A stretch of DNA of 64,000 bases, taken from Desulfovibrionales bacterium. Lineage in GTDB: Bacteria; Desulfobacterota; QYQD01. Position 1 is the first letter of the stretch; the number at the start of each line of letters is the position of its first letter. A program made the position numbers and the translations under genes. The notes beneath the pieces were generated by a model that worked only from the letters and a program-made list of their open reading frames with translations, was not told the DNA's origin and ran no database searches. Below, piece by piece: positions 37,655 through 45,390 of the stretch. The DNA lies in assembly GCA_028715605.1 (NCBI GenBank), contig JAQURM010000001.1, positions 240,001-304,000 on the forward strand, given 5' to 3'.

Positions 37655-38050
37655 ATGGTAAAAATCGCCGTCCCTTCCAATTTCCCCGGAGGACTTGAGG
37701 CCGGGCTTTCCGGACATTTCGGGCACTGTGATGTCTATACGGTAGCGACAATAGATGAGACAAAGATCCACGATGTGGAAGTGATACCCAATGATGGGCA
37801 TGAGCCTGGCGCCTGTCTGGCTCCGGTTATGCTTCTGGCCAGAAACGGAGTACAGGGGATTATCTCCGGCGGTATGGGTATGCGGCCACTCCTGGGATTT
37901 AAACAGGCGGGCATTCGCGTCTTTCTGTATCGTGAGGGCGGCCAGGTAAAAGATGCCCTGGATGCCCTGCAGGCCAACAAGCTGCCTGAATTCACCGACC
38001 AGCATACCTGTGCAGGTCATGGACATGGGAGCGCCTGCGGGAGTCATTGA
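37655..38050 (+). CDS. NifX/NifB-type dinitrogenase cofactor-family protein
   Basis: 131 residues. The Fe-Mo cofactor binding fold is visible: MVKIAVPSNFPGGLEAGLSGHFGHCDVY-type N-terminus (first part MVKIAVPSNFPGGLEAG), a central GVQGIISGGMGMRPLLGFKQAGI and a His/Cys tail CAGHGHGSACGSH. Such small proteins are widespread in anaerobes without nitrogenase and may handle Fe-S or metal clusters. The ATG follows caggagg at good spacing. No nif genes are nearby. Confidence 0.9.
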   Translation: MVKIAVPSNFPGGLEAGLSGHFGHCDVYTVATIDETKIHDVEVIPNDGHEPGACLAPVMLLARNGVQGIISGGMGMRPLLGFKQAGIRVFLYREGGQVKDALDALQANKLPEFTDQHTCAGHGHGSACGSH

Positions 38051-38073
38051 GAGGCGGGAGCAGGACCGGGCGG

Positions 38074-38170
38074 GCCTTCCCCTTCCTGCTCACCCTCGAT
38101 GGGGTACCCCCCTTTTCCAGCAAATTTCGCTCAGGAACATCGGATTCCATAAAAAAATGGGGAAATCCGG
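38074..38170. mobile_element. MITE fragment (right half) upstream of polA
   Basis: ccttccccttcctgctcacc...ccagcaaatttcgctcagg...ggattccataaaaaaatgggg matches the right half of the full elements at 4514 and 59009. The left half is absent. Confidence 0.7.
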
Positions 38171-38216
38171 GGGCAGTATGATTGACAGTTTGTCGTCTTT
38201 AGCGTTATAAATCGGC

Positions 38217-40856
38217 ATGGCCGAACGCCCCACCTTATTATATCTTATCGATGCCCATTCCTACATCTACCGGGCCTATCATGCCATCTCGCACCTTTCT
38301 ACATCTCAGGGCCTGCCCACAAACGCCATTTTCGGCGTAACCAACATGCTGCTCAAAGTGCTGCGGGAGAAGAGGCCCGAGTATCTGGCTATGGTCTTTG
38401 ACGCCCGGGGGCCTAAGTTTCGGCACGCCCTGCTGGAGACGTATAAGGCCAACCGCCCAGCCATGCCGGATGATCTATCTGTCCAGATACCTTATATAAA
38501 GGATATTATTCGGGCAGAAAATTTGCCTGCTTTTGAACTGGAAGGTTACGAGGCCGATGACCTCATAGCGACCATAGTCAAACGCCTGGCCTCTGACGAG
38601 CACAGGATCGTCATCGTCTCCGGCGATAAGGACCTGTTGCAGCTTGTTTCTCCGTATGTAACCATCTGGGATCCCATGAAGGATCGCCGGATAGACATCG
38701 AGAACCTGCGCAAAGAATATGGCCTGGAGCCCGGGCAGATGGCTGACGTCTTCGCCTTGGCCGGTGATGCCATAGACAATGTCCCCGGTGTCCCCGGCAT
38801 CGGTCCCAAGACGGCGTTAAGCCTCATACAAAGATACCGGTCCGTAGAAAACCTCTTTACCTCTCTGGAGAGTATTGATAAGCCCAAGTTACGGGAAAAA
38901 TTGACCACTTATAGGGAACAGGCCCTCCTCTCCAAAGAACTCGTAACGCTGCGTGTTGATGTCCCATTAGAGCTTGATCTTTCCATGCTAAGGGTCGGCC
39001 CCCCGGATCCGGCTGCCTTAAGAGAGCTGTTTGCCGGGTTGGAATTTACAAAGTTTCTGAAAGAACTGGAGCCGGTGGATGCCGAGGTCAACGACGACGG
39101 GCAGCAGCTGGCGGCCAAAGTCCAGTCGGTCGACACGGAAGATGCCTTAGTCGGGATACTTTCGAGGCTTGAAGGCGCTAAAGGTTTTAGCCTGACGGTT
39201 GTAGGCACATCGCCGGATCCGATGCTGGCTGATATTTCTGGCATAGCCCTGTGTATAGAGCCGCCGGAGGCCTTTTATATCCCCTTACCGGATATAAAAT
39301 TTAAATCAGCGGCTATCGATGGGATTGCCGCCTTCTTGCAGGATAGCAAGCGGGTTAAGGCCGGTTACAATCTGAAATATGATCTTATTCTTTTACAAAG
39401 AAACGGCATTCCTGTCTCAGGTCCTTATTTAGATGTGATGATCGCCGCCTATCTTCTGGACCCCTTGGGCCGCTCCCGGAAGGCGGATAGTTTAAAGATG
39501 CTGGCGGAACATTATTTAGGCGTCCAGCCGGGTGATTTGGGCGGCCAGGCCATGTCTTCTGCCTGTGCTGCCGCCGGGATTATAGCCGGACTATCCAGCC
39601 GGTTATTGCCGGATCTGGAAGAGAGGGAACTGTATAACCTTTTTTGTGAGGTAGAAATGCCTCTTCTCGAAGTCCTGGCGGGAATGGAGATGAGCGGCGT
39701 CAGGATCGATCTCGCCTTTCTCTCCAGGATGTCTGGGGAGCTTGATGCACAACTATCTGATATTAAAAGCAAAATCTTTGCGACAGCGGGTTGTGAATTC
39801 AACATAAATTCCCCAAAGCAGCTCGGAGAGATACTTTTTGAGAGATTAACCTTGCCCCGTCTGAAGAAGACGAGAAAAACCGGCTCTTATTCGACGGAAG
39901 CCGGCATACTGGAGGATCTCGCCCTTTATCATCCCTTGCCCGGGCAGATATTAGCCTATCGCAACCTGGCAAAGTTGAAATCTACATACGTGGATGCACT
40001 GCCTAAACTGATTAATCCGGCCACCGGGAGGCTTCATACCTATTATAACCAAGCGGTTACGGCCACCGGCCGCCTGAGCAGCAGTGAACCCAATCTCCAG
40101 AATATACCCATCCGTTCCGAGGAAGGACGGCAGATACGCCGGGCCTTTATTACCGACCCCGGCCGAGTATTGCTATCTTTTGATTATTCGCAGATAGAAC
40201 TGCGCATTCTGGCCCATTTTGCCCGGGATGAGGGGCTTACAAGGGCGTTTGAAAAAGGGGAAGACGTGCACACCATGACTGCGGCGGAAATTTTCCACGT
40301 CTTTCCGCAGATGGTCACGGCCGAGATGCGCCGCGTGGCCAAGACGATCAATTTCGGCGTGGCTTACGGCATGAGCCCCTTTGGTCTCGCGCAGGAGCTT
40401 CGAATCGGACAAAAGGAGGCCCGGTCTTTTATTGATGCCTATTTCGCCAGGTATCGGGGTGTGGAGAACTTTATAAAGGAGGTTGTCGCCTCCGCACGGG
40501 AGAAGGGTTATGTCCGGACTCTGCTGGGCCGTCTCCGGCAAATTCCGGACATCAACAGCCGGAATAACGCTGCCAGACAGTTTGCGGAGCGTACGGCCGT
40601 TAATACCCCGATTCAGGGCACAGCGGCAGATATAATTAAGGTGGCTATGATCCATGTGCACAACGCCTTGGGCACAGGCGGTTACGAAGCGCGTATGATT
40701 ATGCAGGTCCATGACGAATTGATCATGGAGGCCCCGGAGAAAGAGGCATCCGAGGTAATCCCTCTCGTCAGGGAAAAGATGGAAAAGGCCGTGACCTTAT
40801 CTGTGCCACTGGTGGTCAATGTCCGTTCAGGGCATAATTGGGCCGAACTGGAATGA
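38217..40856 (+). CDS. polA: DNA polymerase I, probably without proofreading
   Basis: 879 residues in the usual three domains. The 5' nuclease (1-290) has the FEN core VVSGDKDLLQLV and a helix-hairpin-helix VPGIGPKTAL. The 3'-5' exonuclease fold (about 310-490) keeps Asp in NLKYDLIL, but the DxE of motif I is FSLTVVG and the Asp of motif III is lost (SSACAAAGI), so it should be inactive. The polymerase (500-879) is intact: LLSFDYSQIELRILAH, RRVAKTINFGVAYGM and MQVHDELIMEAP. It serves Okazaki-fragment processing and repair. Confidence 0.97.
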   Translation: MAERPTLLYLIDAHSYIYRAYHAISHLSTSQGLPTNAIFGVTNMLLKVLREKRPEYLAMVFDARGPKFRHALLETYKANRPAMPDDLSVQIPYIKDIIRAENLPAFELEGYEADDLIATIVKRLASDEHRIVIVSGDKDLLQLVSPYVTIWDPMKDRRIDIENLRKEYGLEPGQMADVFALAGDAIDNVPGVPGIGPKTALSLIQRYRSVENLFTSLESIDKPKLREKLTTYREQALLSKELVTLRVDVPLELDLSMLRVGPPDPAALRELFAGLEFTKFLKELEPVDAEVNDDGQQLAAKVQSVDTEDALVGILSRLEGAKGFSLTVVGTSPDPMLADISGIALCIEPPEAFYIPLPDIKFKSAAIDGIAAFLQDSKRVKAGYNLKYDLILLQRNGIPVSGPYLDVMIAAYLLDPLGRSRKADSLKMLAEHYLGVQPGDLGGQAMSSACAAAGIIAGLSSRLLPDLEERELYNLFCEVEMPLLEVLAGMEMSGVRIDLAFLSRMSGELDAQLSDIKSKIFATAGCEFNINSPKQLGEILFERLTLPRLKKTRKTGSYSTEAGILEDLALYHPLPGQILAYRNLAKLKSTYVDALPKLINPATGRLHTYYNQAVTATGRLSSSEPNLQNIPIRSEEGRQIRRAFITDPGRVLLSFDYSQIELRILAHFARDEGLTRAFEKGEDVHTMTAAEIFHVFPQMVTAEMRRVAKTINFGVAYGMSPFGLAQELRIGQKEARSFIDAYFARYRGVENFIKEVVASAREKGYVRTLLGRLRQIPDINSRNNAARQFAERTAVNTPIQGTAADIIKVAMIHVHNALGTGGYEARMIMQVHDELIMEAPEKEASEVIPLVREKMEKAVTLSVPLVVNVRSGHNWAELE

Positions 40857-41203
40857 GGTAGTCGGTAGTCAGAAGCGGTATATCTGGACAGAATGAAGGC
40901 TGATGGGCTCGCAAAAAAGCCTTTTCACCGCTGAGCACGCAGAGTCCGCAGAGAAAAACTGTAAGCCATTCAATATGTTATCTCGGCGTTCTCGGCGACC
41001 TCTGCGGTAAATAGCTGAACACCTTGTAATCATTAACCTTTCTCATTGACCGCCCGGAAAGCCCCTATTTTATGGGCCTATAACACACTGTTTTTACTAA
41101 ATATTGTGTCACTAAAAATTTTTTATACAATATGTTGTTTTTTTCTTGACAAAAGAGTGTGCTTATTCTAAAAGGTTTTAACTCACTGTAAGGACTGTTC
41201 CTA
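40857..41203. other. Intergenic gap with inverted-repeat element
   Basis: No gene. A copy of the ttcgtaaaaa-type element occupies roughly 40902-41015; the rest is AT-rich leader of the response regulator. A ttgaca at 41146-41151 has no convincing -10 partner. Confidence 0.45.
40902..41015. repeat. Second copy of the 21554 element, internally inverted
   Basis: gatgggctcgcaaaaaag resembles the left end at 21554. It is followed by caccgctgagcacgcagag, tccgcagagaaaaactg, attcaatatgttatct and gacctctgcggtaa, i.e. the inside of the other copy in reverse complement. Confidence 0.55.
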
Positions 41204-41581
41204 ATGGGTAGCGGAACGATATTGATTGTCGATGATGACTTGGGTGTGTTAAGCACCCTGAGCGAGATATTGGAAATGGAAGGGTATTCTACCATTGCTC
41301 AGGCCGCTAATGGAATGGAGGGGTTGGAAAAGTATAAAGAACTCCGCCCTGACCTGGTATTGATGGATATGGATATGCCGGTTATGGATGGGTATGAGTC
41401 CTCACGGGAGATAAAGGCCTTTGATCCGGAGGCCAATATCCTGGTATTAACCGGTAACCCCACCGCCATCCAGGCCAAAAAGACCCTCGAAGAAGGCTAT
41501 GCCGCCATCCTCTTAAAGAAACCGGTCAAATGGGCTGAGCTTGGCCGGGTCATCCGAAACCACTGCACTATCGCCGCCTGA
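41204..41581 (+). CDS. Single-domain response regulator (CheY-like)
   Basis: 125-residue receiver domain with no output domain. The acidic pocket is D10-D12, the phospho-acceptor D55 in LVLMDMDMPVMDG, the switch Thr in LVLTGNP and the Lys in LLKKPVK. Its partner kinase and target are not in the window. The next gene converges on it. Confidence 0.93.
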   Translation: MGSGTILIVDDDLGVLSTLSEILEMEGYSTIAQAANGMEGLEKYKELRPDLVLMDMDMPVMDGYESSREIKAFDPEANILVLTGNPTAIQAKKTLEEGYAAILLKKPVKWAELGRVIRNHCTIAA

Positions 41582-41609
41582 ATTTCTGTTACGAACAACC
41601 GGCAATAAG

Positions 41610-42335
41610 TTAAAAAGCTAATACCAGTGTATGCGCCTTTCCGGTTTCGGCTTCTTTTAACTGTAAACGTAGCTCCTTAGCTGATTTGGCCTCTCCCGGG
41701 AAGAAGATAAAGCCATGCGCTGTTTGTCCGGGCGGGATAGCGTTATTTTGCAGGGTCTTCTTTTCCAGGTCATCCATTATGCGGTAGCGGGTCTCCTGAG
41801 AGCCATAGGCCTGCGCCCCACCCAGGGTCGCACCGGCGGCCGCACCCACAGCCGCTCCCTTACCGATAGCTTCACCTACATTTTCACCGGTCACGATGCC
41901 TACCGCCGCCCCGATAATGGCACCGGCAGCGCCAGCCAGGAAGGCATGTTTGGTTGCACCGGCGCCGATTTCGCCTAATTCGGTCTTTTTTTCGACCCGT
42001 TCATAGGCCAGCCTACTCTCCATGACCGGCCAGAGGTTATGCTCTTTGTCGATTAAATAGGTATGCGTGGGGTCTATGATAAGGGAGTTACTGCCCTGAT
42101 TGTCAAAGACAACCTGCACCGGCAAGAGCCCGGCCCCACGAATATCAAATCCAAAGGCCTCCTGCGCGGTATTAGAGTCATCGTAGGCTATGGCCGCCAC
42201 TTTAGCGCCATCTATAGCCTGGACATTGTGATATGCCTCCGGCATCTTAAAAGGGACGATACGGGTCTCGTATCGGGCACAGGCCGAGGCCAGAATTAGT
42301 ACCGACATTATTATTAAGCAAGGCAATCGTTTCAT
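41610..42335 (-). CDS. Putative lipoprotein with glycine-zipper segment
   Basis: 241 residues from MKRLPCL, preceded by AAAGGAG at 7-8 bp spacing. An open frame continues 64 codons upstream through repeat DNA but is unlikely to be used. The lipobox is ILASACA. Residues ~140-185 form a glycine-zipper (AGAAGAIIGAAVGIVTGENV, GAAVGAAAGATLGGA) that may span or associate with a membrane. The flanks look like beta domains. Function unknown. Confidence 0.8.
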   Translation of the reverse strand: MKRLPCLIIMSVLILASACARYETRIVPFKMPEAYHNVQAIDGAKVAAIAYDDSNTAQEAFGFDIRGAGLLPVQVVFDNQGSNSLIIDPTHTYLIDKEHNLWPVMESRLAYERVEKKTELGEIGAGATKHAFLAGAAGAIIGAAVGIVTGENVGEAIGKGAAVGAAAGATLGGAQAYGSQETRYRIMDDLEKKTLQNNAIPPGQTAHGFIFFPGEAKSAKELRLQLKEAETGKAHTLVLAF

Positions 42336-42410
42336 AGGGATACTCCTTTGAACATAGTGTATAAAAAGGAGCGTATAGCGATTAGCGATTATTGTCAAGG
42401 TCTCACCTTT

Positions 42411-42630
42411 TCTCAAAAATACTTTCCTGATTTCTTGAGTTCCTGATTGAAGCTCCCCGCAGCTTGCTGCGGGGAATCTCCGTATGCACGGTAAAATGCA
42501 TCGTATTCGCTCGCTATGCATGTTCAAACGTCTTCCTGAATTCTTTCAAGCCCTCTCCTTCCTGATTTCCTGAGTTGGTATGTTTCCTTGCACTTTTTAT
42601 CATGCATTTTCACAACGCTAAATTGTTACC
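42411..42630. repeat. Dispersed repeat family G with a nested palindrome insert
   Basis: ctcaaaaatactttcctgat, caaacgtcttcctgaattct and cactttttatcatgcatttt are shared with 52524-52668. This copy has about 74 extra bases (42449-42522) containing ccccgcagc-ttgct-gcgggg, absent from the other copy. Confidence 0.7.
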
Positions 42631-42798
42631 TATCTTCTATCTCTGTGTGCTCTGTGGCTGACAAGTGGGCACCAAAATACCACATTGGAATCTTTTTTCC
42701 CCTCCGAGTGTGAAAAACACTTCCACATCAGTCAATAGCCGCAAATAATATTTAACAAAAATATTAATTATATCAATTAATTATATATGTTAAGGGTT

Positions 42799-42815
42799 TT
42801 GGCATTGAACTTGCT
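42799..42815 (+). promoter_or_regulatory. Sigma-54-type promoter for the cytochrome operon
   Basis: ttggcattgaacttgct keeps the invariant GG (-24) and GC (-12) with exact spacing and matches YTGGCACGNNNNTTGCW except for T in place of the C after GGCA. Transcription would begin near 42826. No enhancer-binding protein gene is in the window. Confidence 0.6.
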
Positions 42816-43040
42816 ATAGATTCAGGTCACAAACAGGCTTTAAGCTGATAGCTTAGTGCTCTTTTTTTCATTGACTTCGCCCTGTTTTATGTTGTAAAAA
42901 TGATTATAGTTTTAAATAAGTAAAAATGTAAATTTTACCTTAACTGGCTTATCGGCAGGGGGGGTTAGGAACGTTAAAATTTTTTTAAGCACTAACCACT
43001 ACACGCTAGTCGCTATACGCTATATTTAGGAGGTAGGATT

Positions 43041-43094
43041 ATGGATATGAAGGCAAGACTTAGAATTTCTAAAGGAAAGGAGGTGTATAAATAA
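43041..43094 (+). CDS. 17-codon leader peptide coupled to the first cytochrome
   Basis: ATG at 43041 follows a strong site (aggaggtaggatt). The peptide MDMKARLRISKGKEVYK is basic and ends at TAA, which overlaps the ATG of the cytochrome gene (TAATG). Its last codons form the AAAGGAGGT ribosome site of that gene. No similarity is known; a role in translational coupling is inferred from position. Confidence 0.5.
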   Translation: MDMKARLRISKGKEVYK

Positions 43095-44116
43095 TGAAAA
43101 AGGCATTAATTTGTTTGTTGTCTATGGCCTTTGTATTGGCCATGGGAAGTCTGGCCTTGGCGGCAGTATCTGGTCCTTGCGTCAACTGCCATACCATGCA
43201 CAATAGCCAGAGTGGAGCTGAAGTCAATGCCACTGGCCCATTCGGCGCCTTGGTCAACAATACCTGCTTGGGTTGTCATACAACATCCGGCAGTGATCCT
43301 CTCAGCGGCAGTGGATTTCCTTACGTTAAGAGCACCAGCGGCGCCTTTACCGACCAAATTTGTCTGGCAGGCGGGTACTTCCCGGCGGCCGATGACGGGA
43401 CAGACAACTTGGGCAAGGCACATTCCTTAGAGAGTACGGCCACCCCTCCGGGATATAATTCAGATTGGTATGATGGTACGGCTAATGGACTGTCCTGCGC
43501 CGGTGTTAACGGTTGTCACGGTTCTCAGACCGTAGCCGACGAGATGGGCGCTGTCAAAGGCGGCCACCACAGCCCGACCGTATACCGTATCCTTTGGAAT
43601 TACAACGGTGGGACGCCTGTCGGTATTACAGGAGTAGGGGCGTCAGATTATGAAGAAGCGCTGAATTTAAACACTACGGCGCCGGCGCCTGGTTATACGC
43701 GGACAGATGCTACTTATGCGCATAACGTTTATATCGCTGGTACAAGTAATGATACCATCAGCAAGCTCTGCGCCAACTGCCACGGCGATTTTCATGGTGC
43801 AGGCACAGGTTCGGGTTCTCCCTGGCAGCGACATCCCACAGATGTGGCCCTCCCAACTTCCTGGGATCCGGCGGACGATGCTATCTCTTCAAACGCGGAC
43901 TGTAAGTACAACCCGTTTGGTTTTGCTAGCGGAGCCACAAATACCGCGGGAAGTAAGTATGCCACCTGTCTGTCCTGCCACCGTGCACACGGCACCGCAA
44001 GTTATGACATCCTGAGGTTTGGTTATAATACCACTCTTGGTGACGGCTCCACGGGACAAAGTGCAGGCAGTGGCAATATGTACGGTTGCCTTGGCTGCCA
44101 CAGCAAGCAGAGATAA
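43094..44116 (+). CDS. OmcS-like six-haem c-type cytochrome
   Basis: 340 residues with a signal peptide (LICLLSMAFVLAMGSLALA). Haem sites in order: CVNCHTMHNS, CLGCH, CAGVNGCH (a CX5CH spacing), CANCHGDFHG, CLSCHRAHG and CLGCHSKQR at the end. From memory, Geobacter OmcS has the same order: CxxCHTMHNS first, CANCHTDIHN fourth with RHP after it, CLSCHRAH fifth, and a terminal CxxCH. In OmcS the extra His of the TMHNS motif ligates haem of the next subunit in the filament. An exported, possibly filament-forming electron carrier is inferred. It has a sigma-54-type promoter and leader peptide upstream. Confidence 0.85.
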   Translation: MKKALICLLSMAFVLAMGSLALAAVSGPCVNCHTMHNSQSGAEVNATGPFGALVNNTCLGCHTTSGSDPLSGSGFPYVKSTSGAFTDQICLAGGYFPAADDGTDNLGKAHSLESTATPPGYNSDWYDGTANGLSCAGVNGCHGSQTVADEMGAVKGGHHSPTVYRILWNYNGGTPVGITGVGASDYEEALNLNTTAPAPGYTRTDATYAHNVYIAGTSNDTISKLCANCHGDFHGAGTGSGSPWQRHPTDVALPTSWDPADDAISSNADCKYNPFGFASGATNTAGSKYATCLSCHRAHGTASYDILRFGYNTTLGDGSTGQSAGSGNMYGCLGCHSKQR

Positions 44117-44132
44117 CAATTATTGACTTACT

Positions 44133-44162
44133 GAGCATGGGGCGATTTAACGCCCCATGCTC
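44133..44162 (+). terminator. Perfect hairpin between the two cytochrome genes
   Basis: gagcatggggcg-atttaa-cgccccatgctc is a 12-bp perfect stem followed by atgttttaaaag. It may terminate most transcripts after the first cytochrome or protect its mRNA 3' end, giving unequal amounts of the two proteins. Confidence 0.75.
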
Positions 44163-44198
44163 ATGTTTTAAAAGTATTTTTCCTCCCGGAGGCCCGCC

Positions 44199-45368
44199 AT
44201 GGCATGGAAACATAGATCAATGGCTTTAATCAGGCCGACCGTTCTCTTATCTATTTATCTATTTTCTACTTTCCTTTTTCTCATCTTTTTAACCCCAGCC
44301 CTGGCCAAAGTTACGGGTGAATGTGTCAATTGCCACACCATGCACAACAGCCAGGGGGGAACAGCTATGCCTGGAGTGGGGAATATAACCGAGACCGGGC
44401 CATTTGATGCCCTTACACGCGGAACTTGTGTGGGCTGTCATTCCAATACAGTGAGCGCTACTATCAAGACCCTCGGGTCCTCAAACATCCCAGTGGTCTT
44501 TAATACCGTGCCGCCGGCAGCCGGAACTGAGCTTGCGGGGGGGAATTTTTACTGGGTTGTATCGAAAGGCCAGGCCTATGGGCATAATGTGTTGACGATT
44601 CCGGGCATTACAAATGATACAAATTTAACAGAGGCCCCGGGCAGCCCAACCGGTGGCGGAGGTGCCTGCGCCATTTGTCATGACCGCATAGCCGCTTGTA
44701 CGAGTTGTCATTATCCGTATCACCACGGTGAGGATGCCCGGCCAGTCGTTGGTTCGGATGTACAGGATGCCGGAAATAATATTAAGGCCGTTTATTACCG
44801 GTTTTTGGCTAACGGCTCAGATCAACATGGCAGCGGTGGGGTAATGGGTATTGAAGACTCGGACTGGGAACGCACCAAAAACGAATCAGACCATAATGTT
44901 TATGCTGGTGGCGGTATTCCAGGCAGTAAAAGTAGTGGTCTTATGCAGGACGATGAATCGATGTCGAATTGGTGTGCAGGGTGTCATACGGGCTTTCACA
45001 ACGCGGATGATACCGGGACGGCCAGCCCCTGGTTACGCCATCCCAACAACTATGCATTGCCAGCGGATGTAACTAAAGAATATCGCCTATACAACACTCC
45101 TGACGGTTCTACAATAGGCCCATATAACTGCGAAGCCCCTGTGGCCCGTCCTGACATTTTGACATATGCAGGTGATCAAAGTCTTGTCCGTCCAGGAGCG
45201 GATCAGGTTATGTGTCTTTCCTGCCACCGCCCACATGGTACACCTTACAAGGACATCCTTCGTTGGGCGTATGATCCTGACGACGGAGGTCTGATCATCG
45301 CCGGTACTACCGGGGCAGGCGCGAGAACCGGTTGCTTCATCTGTCATACCAGCAAGGATGGGGTGTAG
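44199..45368 (+). CDS. OmcS-like seven-haem c-type cytochrome
   Basis: 389 residues. A signal segment (SIYLFSTFLFLIFLTPALA) precedes seven CxxCH sites: CVNCHTMHNS, CVGCH, CAICH, CTSCHYPYHH, CAGCHTGFHN, CLSCHRPHG and CFICH. The order is that of the upstream cytochrome with one additional site in the third position, where CAICH and CTSCH lie eight residues apart. WLRHPNNYALP after the fifth site parallels WQRHPTDVALP in the first protein. GGAGG lies six bases before the ATG. It is probably a paralogue formed by tandem duplication. Confidence 0.87.
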   Translation: MAWKHRSMALIRPTVLLSIYLFSTFLFLIFLTPALAKVTGECVNCHTMHNSQGGTAMPGVGNITETGPFDALTRGTCVGCHSNTVSATIKTLGSSNIPVVFNTVPPAAGTELAGGNFYWVVSKGQAYGHNVLTIPGITNDTNLTEAPGSPTGGGGACAICHDRIAACTSCHYPYHHGEDARPVVGSDVQDAGNNIKAVYYRFLANGSDQHGSGGVMGIEDSDWERTKNESDHNVYAGGGIPGSKSSGLMQDDESMSNWCAGCHTGFHNADDTGTASPWLRHPNNYALPADVTKEYRLYNTPDGSTIGPYNCEAPVARPDILTYAGDQSLVRPGADQVMCLSCHRPHGTPYKDILRWAYDPDDGGLIIAGTTGAGARTGCFICHTSKDGV

Positions 45369-45390
45369 TGCCGGAGTAATAAATTCGTTT

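Larger units (their letters stand above)
42336..43040. other. Long leader region of the cytochrome genes
   Basis: 705 bp. The left third is repeat DNA (42411-42630). An AT-rich block precedes a sigma-54-type promoter at 42799-42815. About 215 bp of leader follows, including tandem cgctatacgctata-like repeats near 43005-43025, before the leader peptide. Confidence 0.5.

Noticed and set aside
37655-38050. Evidence for nitrogen fixation
   Set aside because: NifX/NifB-type small proteins are common in non-fixing anaerobes, and no nifHDK is near.
41146-41174. Sigma-70 promoter of the response regulator
   Set aside because: A ttgaca is present but no acceptable -10 at 16-18 bp spacing.
42336-42527. 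Longer N-terminus for the glycine-zipper lipoprotein
   Set aside because: The extra 64 codons run through repeat DNA, whereas MKRLPCL has a good ribosome site and signal with lipobox.
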